DNA of 41,967 bases from Phytomonas francai (Eukaryota; Euglenozoa; Kinetoplastea; Trypanosomatida; Trypanosomatidae): NCBI GenBank assembly GCA_001766655.1, contig MJCC01000019.1:5138-47104 (forward strand), written 5' to 3'. Both the position numbers and the translations under genes were made by a program. Positions 27,466 to 37,020 of the stretch are shown piece by piece. Numbering within the stretch: the first letter of the stretch is position 1; the number at the start of each line of letters is the position of its first letter. The notes under the pieces are model-generated. The model did not search any database, was not told the origin of the DNA, and saw only the letters and a list, made by a program, of their open reading frames with translations.

Positions 27466-28118
27466 TGGAATGCAATACGAAAAAAAAACTAGCTATAACA
27501 AAATTATTAGACTTAATGCTGTTAAAATTAAAAGGAAGGATAATAAAAGTTAAGAACCCACGTACGAGATCCCAAGTGCATTTGCTAATTCACATGAATT
27601 TAACCACTTTGTTGTGGATTTTTGCGGGGGGAGACATACCGTTCGCCTACCGGCGCCCGAGATCGCAAAGCAGCGATTTAGATGGTTATTACTGCGAAAA
27701 AGACATCCCATTAAGAAACGGGGGGGCTGGCGTAGGGAAAAGCGGGGGAAACCCACGCCCCGTCAAAATGTAGCCCCACACACCCGCACGAATAGAAACC
27801 GATGCCGCGGGCCCGGGGCACGCTACCACCGTGGGTTCCTCCGCGTCTTCGGAGAGACCCTCGGGGTGCCCTTTGAAAACGTCGGATTGGCGAGCGGGGG
27901 GTGAATTGTACGCGGCGATGCTCCCGGACAGATGGCCCACCCATCTCGCACGACCCCCTGGGCGTGGACACAAATGCGGTGTTATTTATTTTACAATGCG
28001 GGCGCGTAATTTTTTTCCGTTTATATCGAATTTGCGCTTTAACGTTTTTGTGCTCAATCGTTTTTCCAAGCATGCGGAAGAGGCAAAACAAAATTCATCA
28101 ATTATTTCTTTGTTCCCT

Positions 28119-28133
28119 CCCCCCCCCCCCCCC
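28119..28133. repeat. C15 homopolymer
   Basis: Fifteen consecutive C, preceded by CCCT. On the plus strand it also forms part of the pyrimidine tract ahead of the small orphan gene; on the minus strand it is a G15 run. Confidence 0.95.
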
Positions 28134-28170
28134 GATGATTATCGGATTTTTACCAGATTACTTTTCCTAG
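28134..28170 (+). promoter_or_regulatory. Predicted trans-splice acceptor for the small basic orphan
   Basis: After the C15 tract, ATTTTTACCAG (AG at 28155-28156) and ACTTTTCCTAG (AG at 28169-28170) are both good acceptors. The 5' UTR would be 69-83 bases. Confidence 0.5.
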
Positions 28171-28239
28171 CATTATTATTTCACAAAGTACTGAGGGCGG
28201 ATAAATTATTAGGAATATAAAAATATTATAATTAGTGCG

Positions 28240-28560
28240 ATGTCGTTTAAAAATTTCTTTAGTGTAGGGGCTAGGAAGGCTAATTTCAAGAAAAAAGGCT
28301 GCGCTGATGGTCGCATCAAAGGTCGTAAGTTTGACCTTTTTGTTCGGGCCCCCTTTCGCGAACGGTCTTTGCAAAGGGCACAAACTGCCGGCTACAAGGC
28401 TCGTTACAATGCCTTCAATTTTGAATTAATTAGAAGAGATATTGCAGGACAAAAGCGCGCTAATAATTTTTATAAGTTGCCTGCAATTTCTGCAAAACGG
28501 GAAATTCAGGCAAATAAACCTACATACCTTAGTTTGGATAGTAGATCCAAAATTAAATAA
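28240..28560 (+). CDS. Small basic protein, unknown
   Basis: I do not recognise this 106-residue protein. It is strongly basic, with a central segment (RKFDLFVRAPFRERSLQRAQ) and ARYNAFNFELIRRDIA that look like amphipathic helices rather than random translation. No cysteine pairs, membrane segment or signal peptide is visible. Its composition would suit a small RNA- or ribosome-binding protein, perhaps mitochondrial, but that is guesswork. Support for it being real: an ATG start, preceding acceptor signals, GC content clearly higher than the AT-rich block that follows, and a position as first gene of the rightward cluster. It could still be a chance frame. Confidence 0.55.
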   Translation: MSFKNFFSVGARKANFKKKGCADGRIKGRKFDLFVRAPFRERSLQRAQTAGYKARYNAFNFELIRRDIAGQKRANNFYKLPAISAKREIQANKPTYLSLDSRSKIK

Positions 28561-30246
28561 AAAAGATTGTTTTACATATATGCATTTATTGGTGTTTTCA
28601 TTATAAAATGAGCCTAGTTCCTTCAAAAAGTTGATCTCAATTTTTTTAGTATATATATTATGTTGTTCTCTCATTTATCTGCTTTAATCGTATATTAAAT
28701 ACATGGAAAATGTAAAGAAATAAATTAAAGAAAAATTCGAATCTTTTTATAGACGTTCTGAAAGGCATTCTTTCTTCTCATTGGTTTATAATTTGTGTTG
28801 ATGTATATTAAAAGTTTTGCATCATTGCTATATCTGTTTTATTGAATTTCTTTGTTAGATATTTCGATATTGTATTGCTGTTCGATTCACACCCTAAAGA
28901 AAATGAGATACTTCGGAATCGTCCTTACCATTAACATTTTTTTTCCGATTTTTTTAATTTTAAAATGGCTTTGCGATTTATATCATGAATAGCACAAATA
29001 TTTTTCTAATTTTATTGGGAATATATATATTTATTTATTTATATCAACATTTGTTACCATTTTTTTTAGACTTTATGTAAAAGTACTAAATAATGCACTC
29101 ACTTGTTAATAAATAATGTTTTCCAATTCAAAGCGGTTCCACATATGCATAAAGAAAAAAAAAAGTTCTTAAAATTTAAGTTACTTTAAGAGCAAAATTT
29201 TTAGAATGTTTAGGAAGAACCACTTACATTAGTTTCAGATTTTGAATAAAGATGATTTGAAAAAAAAAAGTTAGGTTAAAGATTTTATTGATCCTCTGCT
29301 AACCTAAAATAAGAGAAAAAATAGCAAATCGCTATAATTAACCTAAAAAAATGATAAATGAATTATTTAAAATGTTATTACCAATGATAATGATGATAAT
29401 AATAATATTATATATTTAACAACAGCAATATCAGTTTTATTATTAAATTAATTAACTAGATAATGCCATCTTTTTTTTTCTTCCTGTAAATTTAAGGAAA
29501 AGGGTGCTTACTCAAACGCAAATGAGAAAAAAATAGGAGATAAAGTGTTCAACACACGTGTAATTTACCTAATGACTTGTCAGTCATTTTTTTTTAATAT
29601 TTTATTTTAAAAGTGTATGATGCTCTTGGCTTATTAGTTATCGTGGACCCCGGAGTAAATACTAGACTCCTCTATTGACTACTTTCCATGTTTGTACCAC
29701 AGAACATTAGTTTAAGATGGTCTGCAATATGAGGGAAAATGCGCCTATTTGTATTATATATATAAGGGAAAAAAATCGTGATACATATTTAGAGTTTTAT
29801 CCATTAAAATGGGTTTTTGAATTATAGGGTTCATGTTCTTAGGTTTTTTCTACCTCAATACCGTATAGTTTATGTTTTTTGCTTTTTTAAGTATATTGCA
29901 TTGTTTATAATTATTAACAGTAGTGTATAGATATTTAAAAAAAAAATACTCTCTTTTAGGACTTGATAATTAATTACATGTCTATTTCAGCTTTTTAAAG
30001 GCACCAATATGATATCTAGAATCCGTTACTCAATGTTACCCATTGTCTTTTTTTAAGTATTATTTAATATATATTTATCTGTGGTTATGCATAAATAAAT
30101 TCCACTGTACTTTATAAAGAACGAGATTATAAACAAAGGTGATTTGGTTCGAAAGGATATATTTTACGTACACGTGCTTGATTTTTTTTCACATAATTTT
30201 TCCTATAGAATTTTATATCGTTTTTTTTTAATTATACTACATACAC

Positions 30247-30280
30247 GTATATATATATATACATATATACATATATATAA
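30247..30280. repeat. TA-rich microsatellite
   Basis: Alternating TA with C interruptions (TATATATACATATATAC), just upstream of the Timeless-like gene. Confidence 0.85.
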
Positions 30281-30282
30281 TA

Positions 30283-30315
30283 TTCCCCTTCTACTGTTTT
30301 TGTTATTATTTTGAG
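30283..30315 (+). promoter_or_regulatory. Predicted trans-splice acceptor for the Timeless-like gene
   Basis: TTCCCCTTCTACTGTTTTTG followed by a T-rich stretch ending TTGAG (AG at 30314-30315). A 22-base 5' UTR to the ATG at 30338 would result, so the TTG at 30311 would be excluded from the mRNA. Confidence 0.5.
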
Positions 30316-30337
30316 TTTCAAAAGCACAGTTCAGTTA

Positions 30338-33300
30338 ATGTCAACAGAAGCTGTGAAAAAGAGGCTTCTGATTTCCACTAGCGTGCTGAATATTCCACTG
30401 GACCGCACACCGAAGGAAACAAAAATTAACGATGTCTGTGCTGCTGCAAAGCTTCTACGCAAACGCCTACTCCGAGAGCATACTTGTGTTGTCGAAAAAA
30501 TTCAGCAATTGCGTCAGAAGCAGCTCTATGATGATGAAACTGACAAAGATGAATTAGAAGAAATTGTTTACCAAAAGGACTCTGCTCCCCAAGCGAAATT
30601 TAACTCTTCTGAGTCCGTTAGCCCTGATGTGAGCGGCAAACAGACATACCGACCTGAATTTATGTTCCTGGCAGATTTACAGGTAGCGGAAAAAAATGTT
30701 ATACCTTTATTATTAGCTCATGGTATTAAGTTTGTTGAAAACTTGCTTCCTCAGCTTCTGAAACTGTTAATCGCGCTGCTTCTACCTGTTCCACGGTTTT
30801 CTGTCCAGGAGGCGCAGCAAAAAGAGTTATTGACAAAAATAAAAGCCCGATGCGGTACGGATCAATTTTTTGCTCTCATGGTGCAAATTGTTGCAGATAT
30901 CGCGATGAAACGTGCGTCTGGAAAGGCATCCCAGAATGATTTCTCTCTTCTAGATATTGTACTGACGACAATCTCGTATTTGTTAGAAGGTCATCCACGG
31001 GATATCGCGCCGGTAGCAGGGTCTTTTTGCCGAAGTCAAGGCGTTGAACTGCTTCTTGTTATTGTCAATCAAAACTATGCAAAGGTAAAACCGCCATCAG
31101 TGAAAAGCACGACAGCAGAATGCTTGTCTCCTGTGAATGAAGAAACGAATAGCAAACCCCATAACCTCGAAGTACATGATGCGAGTAATTCCAATACGGT
31201 TAAGGTCTCCGATTCTGTCGTTCATTGTGAGGTCGAAGGTATCTGTGAGAACCTGCCCTCTGTGGCGCAAGAGGTAGTAGTCCTTAACGAGGATTCTACT
31301 TCTCAAGAAAGCGAAGAGGAAGAAGACAATGGAAAAGGGGATGATTTCATAGCCAAAGCTTCCTCGGCACTAGCGCGTCAATTTGAACAAAGAGTGAAGG
31401 ACTTTTTTGAGAGTGAGCAGCAGCTGCGGAAGTGGAACGTGTTGGTGATCAAATCTCTCGCGAGTGTTCTCTCGTGCGTATCGCCTATCGAGCTCGCCCA
31501 GCTTAGCATCTCAAACGGCCTCGGTTCGTCGTCGTCGTCGAGTCAGCAGCCTAATGCGAGTGAGTTTCGCGCTAGTGAACAGCTTAAGGTGTGCAAACAG
31601 GAAAACGACAAGTGGCACCGCATCGCGCGAGAGCGGAATGGGGCCGTGAGCTCCAACAGCATTCTCGTACGCCCCGACCCCGGGCGATCATCTGCCCTCG
31701 GCGGCCCTCACGGCGGGGACGCGACGCCGCACGTCGGCGGTCGCGCGATCGGCTCCGTCTCGACGCTCCTGCGCGCGAAACGGACGGACCCGCTCGAGGC
31801 GATGAAAGATATCGATTTCAGAAAGCGGGGGCGCTTCGTGGGCGGCATGCCTCAGGGAGCCGCCCCTTTCAGTGATATCCCGCTCCCCACCAAGATCCAG
31901 CTCTCTCAGCAAATCCGCTCCTTCTTGTGTTTTGGGTTTGAGCCACTTACTGCGATGATTTGGGCGCGGTTTGAGAGCGTAATACAAAATGTGGATCAGT
32001 CGACCAAGGAGTATAAAGAGGTGATGGCGGGCTACCGTAACACCGATGAGGTAGCGGAAGTGACCTCACCACTAGAGGCAAGCGCCTACGAATCCTTCTC
32101 GAGTGTCTTGGCGTACGTCAAGACCTGCACAAGCTTTCTGGCCTACATCCGAGAAGCTGCGCGGATCATGAAGCATGAGAGTATTGCATTTACCTCATTG
32201 CCCTTTCAGCAACAGTGGCATAGCGTATCGTCCATCATTTCGCTAGGTCATATTGAGGGTGGTTTCTCGATGTTGAGGTCCTTCTTACAGTGCAAGGACC
32301 TCCGTCAGCGCTTGGATATGATAGTGGTCGTACAGTATCTTTCGGAAATGCTTTTAGTGCTAACGCTTCTGCTCGAGGGAGATCTGATCCAGGACGCGGC
32401 CGTAGCAGTCGCCGCACACGCCCTGGTCTCCTCCGTACTTTACAAGGAGATCCATATCAAGACATTCTTTGATCTCATAGGCACCTGTGCGGGGAATCGG
32501 AAGCTCAGTGTGCCACACGCCCAGGCCCTCAGCCTCTTCATCTACGCCGTCTTTCAGCTCATGGACCAGTGCAGCTTTCAAGGACGGCTTCTCGTGGTAA
32601 AGCGCGCCACGCCGCGTCACACGCAGGCCGAAGGCCCTGAGGCCGGGGACGGGGCTGCTCTACACCAAAGTAACTCCCCCCCTGCGCGGAGTGGGGGACT
32701 GCCGGATGTGACGGGCCTGTCCGACGATGTGAGGGGAGGCATCGAGGGTCGGTCTGCGGACGACACCGCGGAGCTTCAGACGGAGCTGTGCGGGAGGGGG
32801 GACGAAGCGGCCGTGGATGGCTCTCGCTGGAAGACCCTCGTCAAACGGGATTCGGTGTGCGGAGATGACGGGGCATCCGACCCCTTCGATACGGCCGCAC
32901 CAACGGGTGTGAACCATGCCAATGCTAGGGCGGAGGCCGTCGGGGATTTGCCCGTGAGGGCATCGTTGAATCATTCCGCGGACAGGACGTCGGATGGCGA
33001 TGGGGTTGACGGTACGGCACAGGAGACGTCGCGCGCTCTATCCGAGGCCCACCCCGCCTCCGTGGCCTCGAGCAGCTTCACCGCCTCCTCGGAGCGAGAG
33101 GTCACGACAAGCAGCTATTTTTACAGGTTCGCCACCCCAAAGCATATGAACATCTTAAAAGTAGCACTGCGGCATTGGCGCCTAAATGACGCAGATGTGA
33201 ACCTTGGCGTGACGTACCTGATAAAGAGGCTTGTAAAGGAAGGCTGTGAGGGCGTCTTTTACAATGTGAATTTCCTTTTAATTATTCGAGATGTTCTTGT

Positions 33301-33907
33301 GAATGGAAAGCGGAGCCATCGACCGCTTTATGATGTCTGCGATGATTTAGCCTATCATTTCTTCAATCCGAGCTTTGCCAAAGTAGCCGATGAACGCGCA
33401 AGAATCCTTCTCGATGGAGATGAACTTCCAATGGTAAGTGGGTCTCAATCGTTTCTTGGGTTTGAGGTTTCCCTTCGATGCGCTCGATCTCTTTTCAACT
33501 ACAGCCCCACAGACTACAGAATCTTAGAGGAGAAAGCTATGACAAGCTTAATAGACTACACCGTGTTGGAGCTCCCCGAAGGGCCATCCTTTTACGATAG
33601 TGTTGGTGATGCAGGTTTAGCAAAACAAACCCTTGCAGCTACGGTAAAATTTGAAAACAACGGAGATAGTTGTTCGGTGCCCGAGGAACAAGAAGAAACA
33701 TTGACATCTGAGCCTAATCAGAAATATATAGGCGGGAAGGGGAAGGAAAAGAGCCGGAAAAGGGAAGGACAACGATCTGATATCGAACAGCAGACTGCAG
33801 TGGTCGTCAAAAGATCTGCGCCTAAGCGCAACCGAGCAGAGGCAGAAAATCAAGGAGTCGATAATAATGATCACGAAGCAAATGACAGCGACATTGTGCT
33901 TTTATAG
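30338..33907 (+). CDS. Timeless/Tof1-family replication fork protection protein
   Basis: A 1189-residue protein. Residues about 100-260 are helical and fit the Timeless N-terminal ARM-like region (a segment opening with NVIPLLLAHG and a later DIVLTTISYLLEG). A second block near 490-720 contains FRKRGRFVGGM and the LQCKDLRQRLDMIVVVQYL helix, and near 930-980 the RHWRLNDADVNLGVTYLIKR segment resembles the fork-binding C-terminal part. Timeless with Tipin (Tof1-Csm3 in yeast) travels with the replisome and steadies paused forks. The last 100 residues are charged with nuclear-localisation-like KKs. Two low-complexity inserts (about 275-345 acidic, 760-930 Asp/Gly-rich) interrupt it, and the DNA of the middle (31640-33110) is much more GC-rich than both ends. 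The start is the first ATG; the frame extends upstream only through a TTG. Confidence 0.72.
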   Translation: MSTEAVKKRLLISTSVLNIPLDRTPKETKINDVCAAAKLLRKRLLREHTCVVEKIQQLRQKQLYDDETDKDELEEIVYQKDSAPQAKFNSSESVSPDVSGKQTYRPEFMFLADLQVAEKNVIPLLLAHGIKFVENLLPQLLKLLIALLLPVPRFSVQEAQQKELLTKIKARCGTDQFFALMVQIVADIAMKRASGKASQNDFSLLDIVLTTISYLLEGHPRDIAPVAGSFCRSQGVELLLVIVNQNYAKVKPPSVKSTTAECLSPVNEETNSKPHNLEVHDASNSNTVKVSDSVVHCEVEGICENLPSVAQEVVVLNEDSTSQESEEEEDNGKGDDFIAKASSALARQFEQRVKDFFESEQQLRKWNVLVIKSLASVLSCVSPIELAQLSISNGLGSSSSSSQQPNASEFRASEQLKVCKQENDKWHRIARERNGAVSSNSILVRPDPGRSSALGGPHGGDATPHVGGRAIGSVSTLLRAKRTDPLEAMKDIDFRKRGRFVGGMPQGAAPFSDIPLPTKIQLSQQIRSFLCFGFEPLTAMIWARFESVIQNVDQSTKEYKEVMAGYRNTDEVAEVTSPLEASAYESFSSVLAYVKTCTSFLAYIREAARIMKHESIAFTSLPFQQQWHSVSSIISLGHIEGGFSMLRSFLQCKDLRQRLDMIVVVQYLSEMLLVLTLLLEGDLIQDAAVAVAAHALVSSVLYKEIHIKTFFDLIGTCAGNRKLSVPHAQALSLFIYAVFQLMDQCSFQGRLLVVKRATPRHTQAEGPEAGDGAALHQSNSPPARSGGLPDVTGLSDDVRGGIEGRSADDTAELQTELCGRGDEAAVDGSRWKTLVKRDSVCGDDGASDPFDTAAPTGVNHANARAEAVGDLPVRASLNHSADRTSDGDGVDGTAQETSRALSEAHPASVASSSFTASSEREVTTSSYFYRFATPKHMNILKVALRHWRLNDADVNLGVTYLIKRLVKEGCEGVFYNVNFLLIIRDVLVNGKRSHRPLYDVCDDLAYHFFNPSFAKVADERARILLDGDELPMVSGSQSFLGFEVSLRCARSLFNYSPTDYRILEEKAMTSLIDYTVLELPEGPSFYDSVGDAGLAKQTLAATVKFENNGDSCSVPEEQEETLTSEPNQKYIGGKGKEKSRKREGQRSDIEQQTAVVVKRSAPKRNRAEAENQGVDNNDHEANDSDIVLL

Positions 33908-34362
33908 TTCGCATTTTCCTTTTCCGGAGATATAGCGAGCAAATCGGAAAAAGTATCCCAGACGCTCGTGGCTTAAAAAATAAAACTCCCCATTGTCCCA
34001 GAGGTCTTATTCTTCAGGCATAAGCAAGAGCACACATGGTGTTTGAAAAATCTGTCCTTTCAACGGACACTTTATCGTCATTTGTGGTGCACAAGCACAA
34101 GTTCTTAATCGAAGCGAATATGAGACTGTATCTGTAATTAGTCGGAAAGGGAGACATACCCTTCTTCGTCGTCTATATTTGATAATAAGCTGCTAGATGC
34201 ATTTCTATCCTTTTTCCCTTTCATACTTCTCTTTATCCCTTTTAATTGCCGATGAAAACCTTCAAAGCTTCAAATCCTAAACGTGTACTACTCTTTTTGT
34301 TCACTATTATCTTTTGGACGGGTTTCTGATCGGATAAAGGAAGAATCACACATACTCTTCAA
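33908..34362. other. Intergenic spacer
   Basis: About 455 bases, 3' flank of the Timeless-like gene and 5' flank of the CxxC protein. No gene seen. Confidence 0.7.
34201..34267 (+). promoter_or_regulatory. Predicted trans-splice acceptor for the two-CxxC protein
   Basis: A long T/C-rich tract at about 34201-34246 is followed by the first AG at 34266-34267 (TTCAAAG). The 5' UTR would be 95 bases. Confidence 0.5.
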
Positions 34363-34692
34363 ATGAATGAAAACTTCTTACCACAAGAGCTGGAGACGCG
34401 CGTGAAACAGGGCCTTCAGAAGCGCAAAAAGTGTGCCTTGTGTACACAAACGTTTTACGTCAATGAACTTCCTGGTGCGATTACACATAAATCTGTTTTA
34501 GAATTACGCCGCAAGTGGGGTGTGAAGCTTCCGCGCGGAAACCGTATGCCACCCCCCTCGCAGCTCTACAAACGTGAAGAAATATGCATTTTTTGTATGC
34601 AATTTTTTGATACAAGCGGGTCAATGCAATCCCAGCAGAAGCTCCTAGCCTCGACGCGCGGCGGTATCTCTCCATCTCTTTCTATGCGCTAA
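34363..34692 (+). CDS. Small protein with two CxxC zinc knuckles, unknown
   Basis: A 109-residue protein. Cys24-Cys27 (CALC) and Cys75-Cys78 (CIFC) form two CxxC pairs about 50 residues apart, as in a zinc-binding treble clef or ribbon. Between them is a strikingly protein-like segment: NELPGAITHKSVLELRRKWG, then KLPRGNRMPPPSQLYKREE. This dense pattern suggests strong conservation. The segment looks familiar from small conserved eukaryotic, possibly ciliary, proteins, but I cannot name the family and do not propose a function. The ATG follows a good pyrimidine-AG signal and the gene is well isolated, which supports it being real. Confidence 0.8.
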   Translation: MNENFLPQELETRVKQGLQKRKKCALCTQTFYVNELPGAITHKSVLELRRKWGVKLPRGNRMPPPSQLYKREEICIFCMQFFDTSGSMQSQQKLLASTRGGISPSLSMR

Positions 34693-35421
34693 AAATATCT
34701 ATCTACATCCGTTTCAGAGTCGTATCTTATGTGCTTATGTGAAATGGGGGCTATGCAACATTCTATTTCTACGTATACAACAATATACTATAGTGCTGCG
34801 GGAAAGTGCAACTCTAAGACTCTCAGACGAGGATTGACCTATGACCACTTTCCTTTAGCCGTTCCTTCGAAATCTATCCCTCAGAGAAAGACCCCCGAAG
34901 CTTGATTTTCCCCTCAGCATCATGTGTTAAAGTTAGTATCGGTGTAAAGTAGCCAGCTTTGACGGTTATATATATATACATATATGCGTGTGTATGTAAT
35001 AATAATAGAAGCGCACACACGGTACTATGTAAGCGCTCGAACAAGAAGTTGCTTCATATTTGTCAAAAGGTGTCCGATGTTTCCAGTTTTATGGGTAATG
35101 GTTGTCTGTATCAATTTAAAAAAAAAAGTCAAGGTTTGTAACGAAAAATGATGTTGCGTAAAATCCACAGCGCGATTTATACCTATTGCGCCTTCTTTAT
35201 GTAGAGAATTGAACAAAAAGTTTGCATCAACAGAGGCACGATCCTTATGAACGGTGATTTCAAAGTAAGACATCGAACTACTGGTTTTACCATTAGGAAG
35301 TCACTTTTTTGTAGCTATTCCATCTTTACCTCTTTTTACTATTTGTGTAATTGGTGCACTATACGTCTACACACGAAACATAAGGGATGTATAGGTGACA
35401 AGGGTGGCGTGTTGCTTCGGA
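34693..35421. other. Intergenic spacer
   Basis: About 730 bases, AT-leaning, with a TA/TG microsatellite near 34968-34992. Short open frames here lack protein-like composition. No gene seen. Confidence 0.65.
35313..35384 (+). promoter_or_regulatory. Predicted trans-splice acceptor for the mitochondrial helical-repeat gene
   Basis: A T/C-rich run at about 35316-35345 is followed downstream by CATAAG with AG at 35383-35384. The 5' UTR would be 37 bases to the ATG at 35422. Confidence 0.4.
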
Positions 35422-37020
35422 ATGTTAGGTAGAACCTTTCGTGTGTGCGCGAAACGCACACCAGGGTACGTCTTTTGGCGCCAAAGCACCCTTCTCGAGC
35501 TGGAGCACTCTAGGCGAAACTACCTAATGTCAGAAAGGCCCGTCCCAGTGGCGGAGATCGCGCGACGCATGGCCCGCGTCAAGAAACGTTACGAAGAAAC
35601 CCACGACCACCACGAGCGCAACCTCCTCCGCGGTGAGTACAAGTACTTCACCGGGAAGATCTGCGACACGCGCGGTTCCCGATCCAGCGACCTCATCGCC
35701 TTCTTAAAGTGCAGTAACTTTTTCGGCTTTTGGGATACCGCACAAGTTGAACAAGTAATGCAAGAGATACGACTCAGGCGCGACAGTATCGTGGCGAACG
35801 AGCTTGTAGAGCTATTTTTGTGCTTGCCGGGTTTGCGTAAACAAAGCAGCCAGCTTTACCAAGATGTTGCAGAAAAGCTGGCGGGGTTGGTGCCGGAACT
35901 AACTACGCAAGAGTGCATTTCTGTGTGCGAAGCCTGCACCGAGTCTGTCCCCATTTCTCTTTTGCATAATGTGCTCCTAAAGATAAAGCAGAGTGTCAAT
36001 GACCTTACCGCTACTCAGTTAGTGAATGTAATTGACACCATTGGCGCCGCTCCGCAGTCTATCAGACAGAACTTCCAGCAGCTTCTTGAAGAGCTTCAAA
36101 TCAAGGCGCTTGCCATGTGTAGCGAATTGGATTGTGTAGATATCGCCGTGCTATATACCGCACTTAAATCACACGGTGACTGCAATGCGCATCATGAGAA
36201 CACACTTTTGCAGAGCTACGTTGCGCTCGCTTCGGCAAGTTGTGCACGCTCACTCGCTATGATGTTTTCGGCTGCCTCGAATTCGTTAGAGATGAGTCTC
36301 TGGCTGGCGCAGGCGATGGAGGAGCGGACGTTGTTCTTGGCGACCGACTTCACGCCCGCAGAACTCCTCGCGGTGTTGAGAGTCTATATGGGGTGCCTTG
36401 GTGCCATGTGTATGGTTGTTGGCCCGCACCAAGCTCACACAGACGGATCCGATGATGCCTCCTCTTTGTCCAGCATAAAAAAAAATGGTAGTAATATTCC
36501 TCATGCTTTGGTAGCTGGGGCGGGGTTAGCTGCACAACGAGAAGCTGGCCTATGCCATGTCCTAAAGGGGCTGTGCGAGCAGTTGGTGGTGGTACTTGAA
36601 GGAGCTGCATCGTACATCTCGCCCGTGCAGCAGATGGCGCTGCTGGAGATGTATCAAGCAACTCTGGATGATATGGCATCGGTCACAGATGATTCAGCTT
36701 CGTTGCTGCTTGCGCAGCTCCCACAAACTCGCACTATAATGCAGCTTCTCGCAAACAAAATCATATCACAAATCAAGCAAAGCTTTTCTCTTGGGGAGCT
36801 TGTACACCTGTTGGAGTTGGGCAATAGTCTAGGGTCCCGTATTTTACCGGATGCTGTTGTCTCAGCAAGCATGCAAGAATTGCTTGTGCGGCACTGGAAG
36901 CTGTCATCTGATGAGGCACTTAACATGGCCAATCTGTTGAGCTCACTAAAGAACCTCCGTGCCGAGCACCAACAGCGTATAAACACGAGTTTGATACCAA
37001 AATTTCGTAATTTTGGCTAG
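35422..37020 (+). CDS. Predicted mitochondrial helical-repeat protein
   Basis: A 532-residue protein from the first ATG at 35422; nine further codons upstream come only from a GTG. The first 25 residues (MLGRTFRVCAKRTPGYVFWR) are basic, hydroxylated and without acids, a good mitochondrial import signal. The rest is a run of helical pairs of 35-40 residues with repeated patterns such as ELVELFLCLPGLR, LYQDVAEKLAGLVPEL and LDCVDIAVLYTALKS, like the octotricopeptide or FASTK type of RNA-associated helical repeats. Kinetoplastids use many of these in mitochondrial mRNA editing, stability and ribosome assembly. A C-terminal RAP domain is not evident. Function beyond mitochondrial RNA metabolism is not assignable. 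Confidence 0.6.
   Translation: MLGRTFRVCAKRTPGYVFWRQSTLLELEHSRRNYLMSERPVPVAEIARRMARVKKRYEETHDHHERNLLRGEYKYFTGKICDTRGSRSSDLIAFLKCSNFFGFWDTAQVEQVMQEIRLRRDSIVANELVELFLCLPGLRKQSSQLYQDVAEKLAGLVPELTTQECISVCEACTESVPISLLHNVLLKIKQSVNDLTATQLVNVIDTIGAAPQSIRQNFQQLLEELQIKALAMCSELDCVDIAVLYTALKSHGDCNAHHENTLLQSYVALASASCARSLAMMFSAASNSLEMSLWLAQAMEERTLFLATDFTPAELLAVLRVYMGCLGAMCMVVGPHQAHTDGSDDASSLSSIKKNGSNIPHALVAGAGLAAQREAGLCHVLKGLCEQLVVVLEGAASYISPVQQMALLEMYQATLDDMASVTDDSASLLLAQLPQTRTIMQLLANKIISQIKQSFSLGELVHLLELGNSLGSRILPDAVVSASMQELLVRHWKLSSDEALNMANLLSSLKNLRAEHQQRINTSLIPKFRNFG

Larger units (their letters stand above)
27466..28239. promoter_or_regulatory. Divergent strand-switch region, candidate polymerase II start region
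   Basis: All genes to the left read leftward and all to the right read rightward. The 774-base gap holds a GC-rich core (about 27610-27970) with G-runs of 7, 3 and 5 at 27720-27748, small perfect hairpins (CTCCG/CGGAG near 27840; AGATGG/CCATCT near 27931) and a C15 tract. In kinetoplastids, bidirectional transcription normally starts in such regions and G-runs are common there. No RNA gene or convincing reading frame seen. Confidence 0.65.
28561..30337. other. AT-rich gene-free block
   Basis: Nearly 1.8 kb with no open frame above about 60 codons on either strand and very low G and C by eye. It has many A/T homopolymers and TA runs but no clear long tandem repeat. It lies beside the strand switch. 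Candidate roles are replication origin, centromere-like or nucleosome-free promoter DNA; none can be shown from sequence. Confidence 0.7.

Noticed and set aside
27610..27990. Structured RNA gene (tRNA, 5S, 7SL or snRNA) in the GC-rich core
   Set aside because: No A-box/B-box pair, cloverleaf or family motif on either strand; only short hairpins.
27711..28091. 126-codon minus-strand frame in the strand-switch region
   Set aside because: Composition is random (Cys, Arg, Ser, Pro scattered), it overlaps several other frames, and it has no upstream splice signal of quality.
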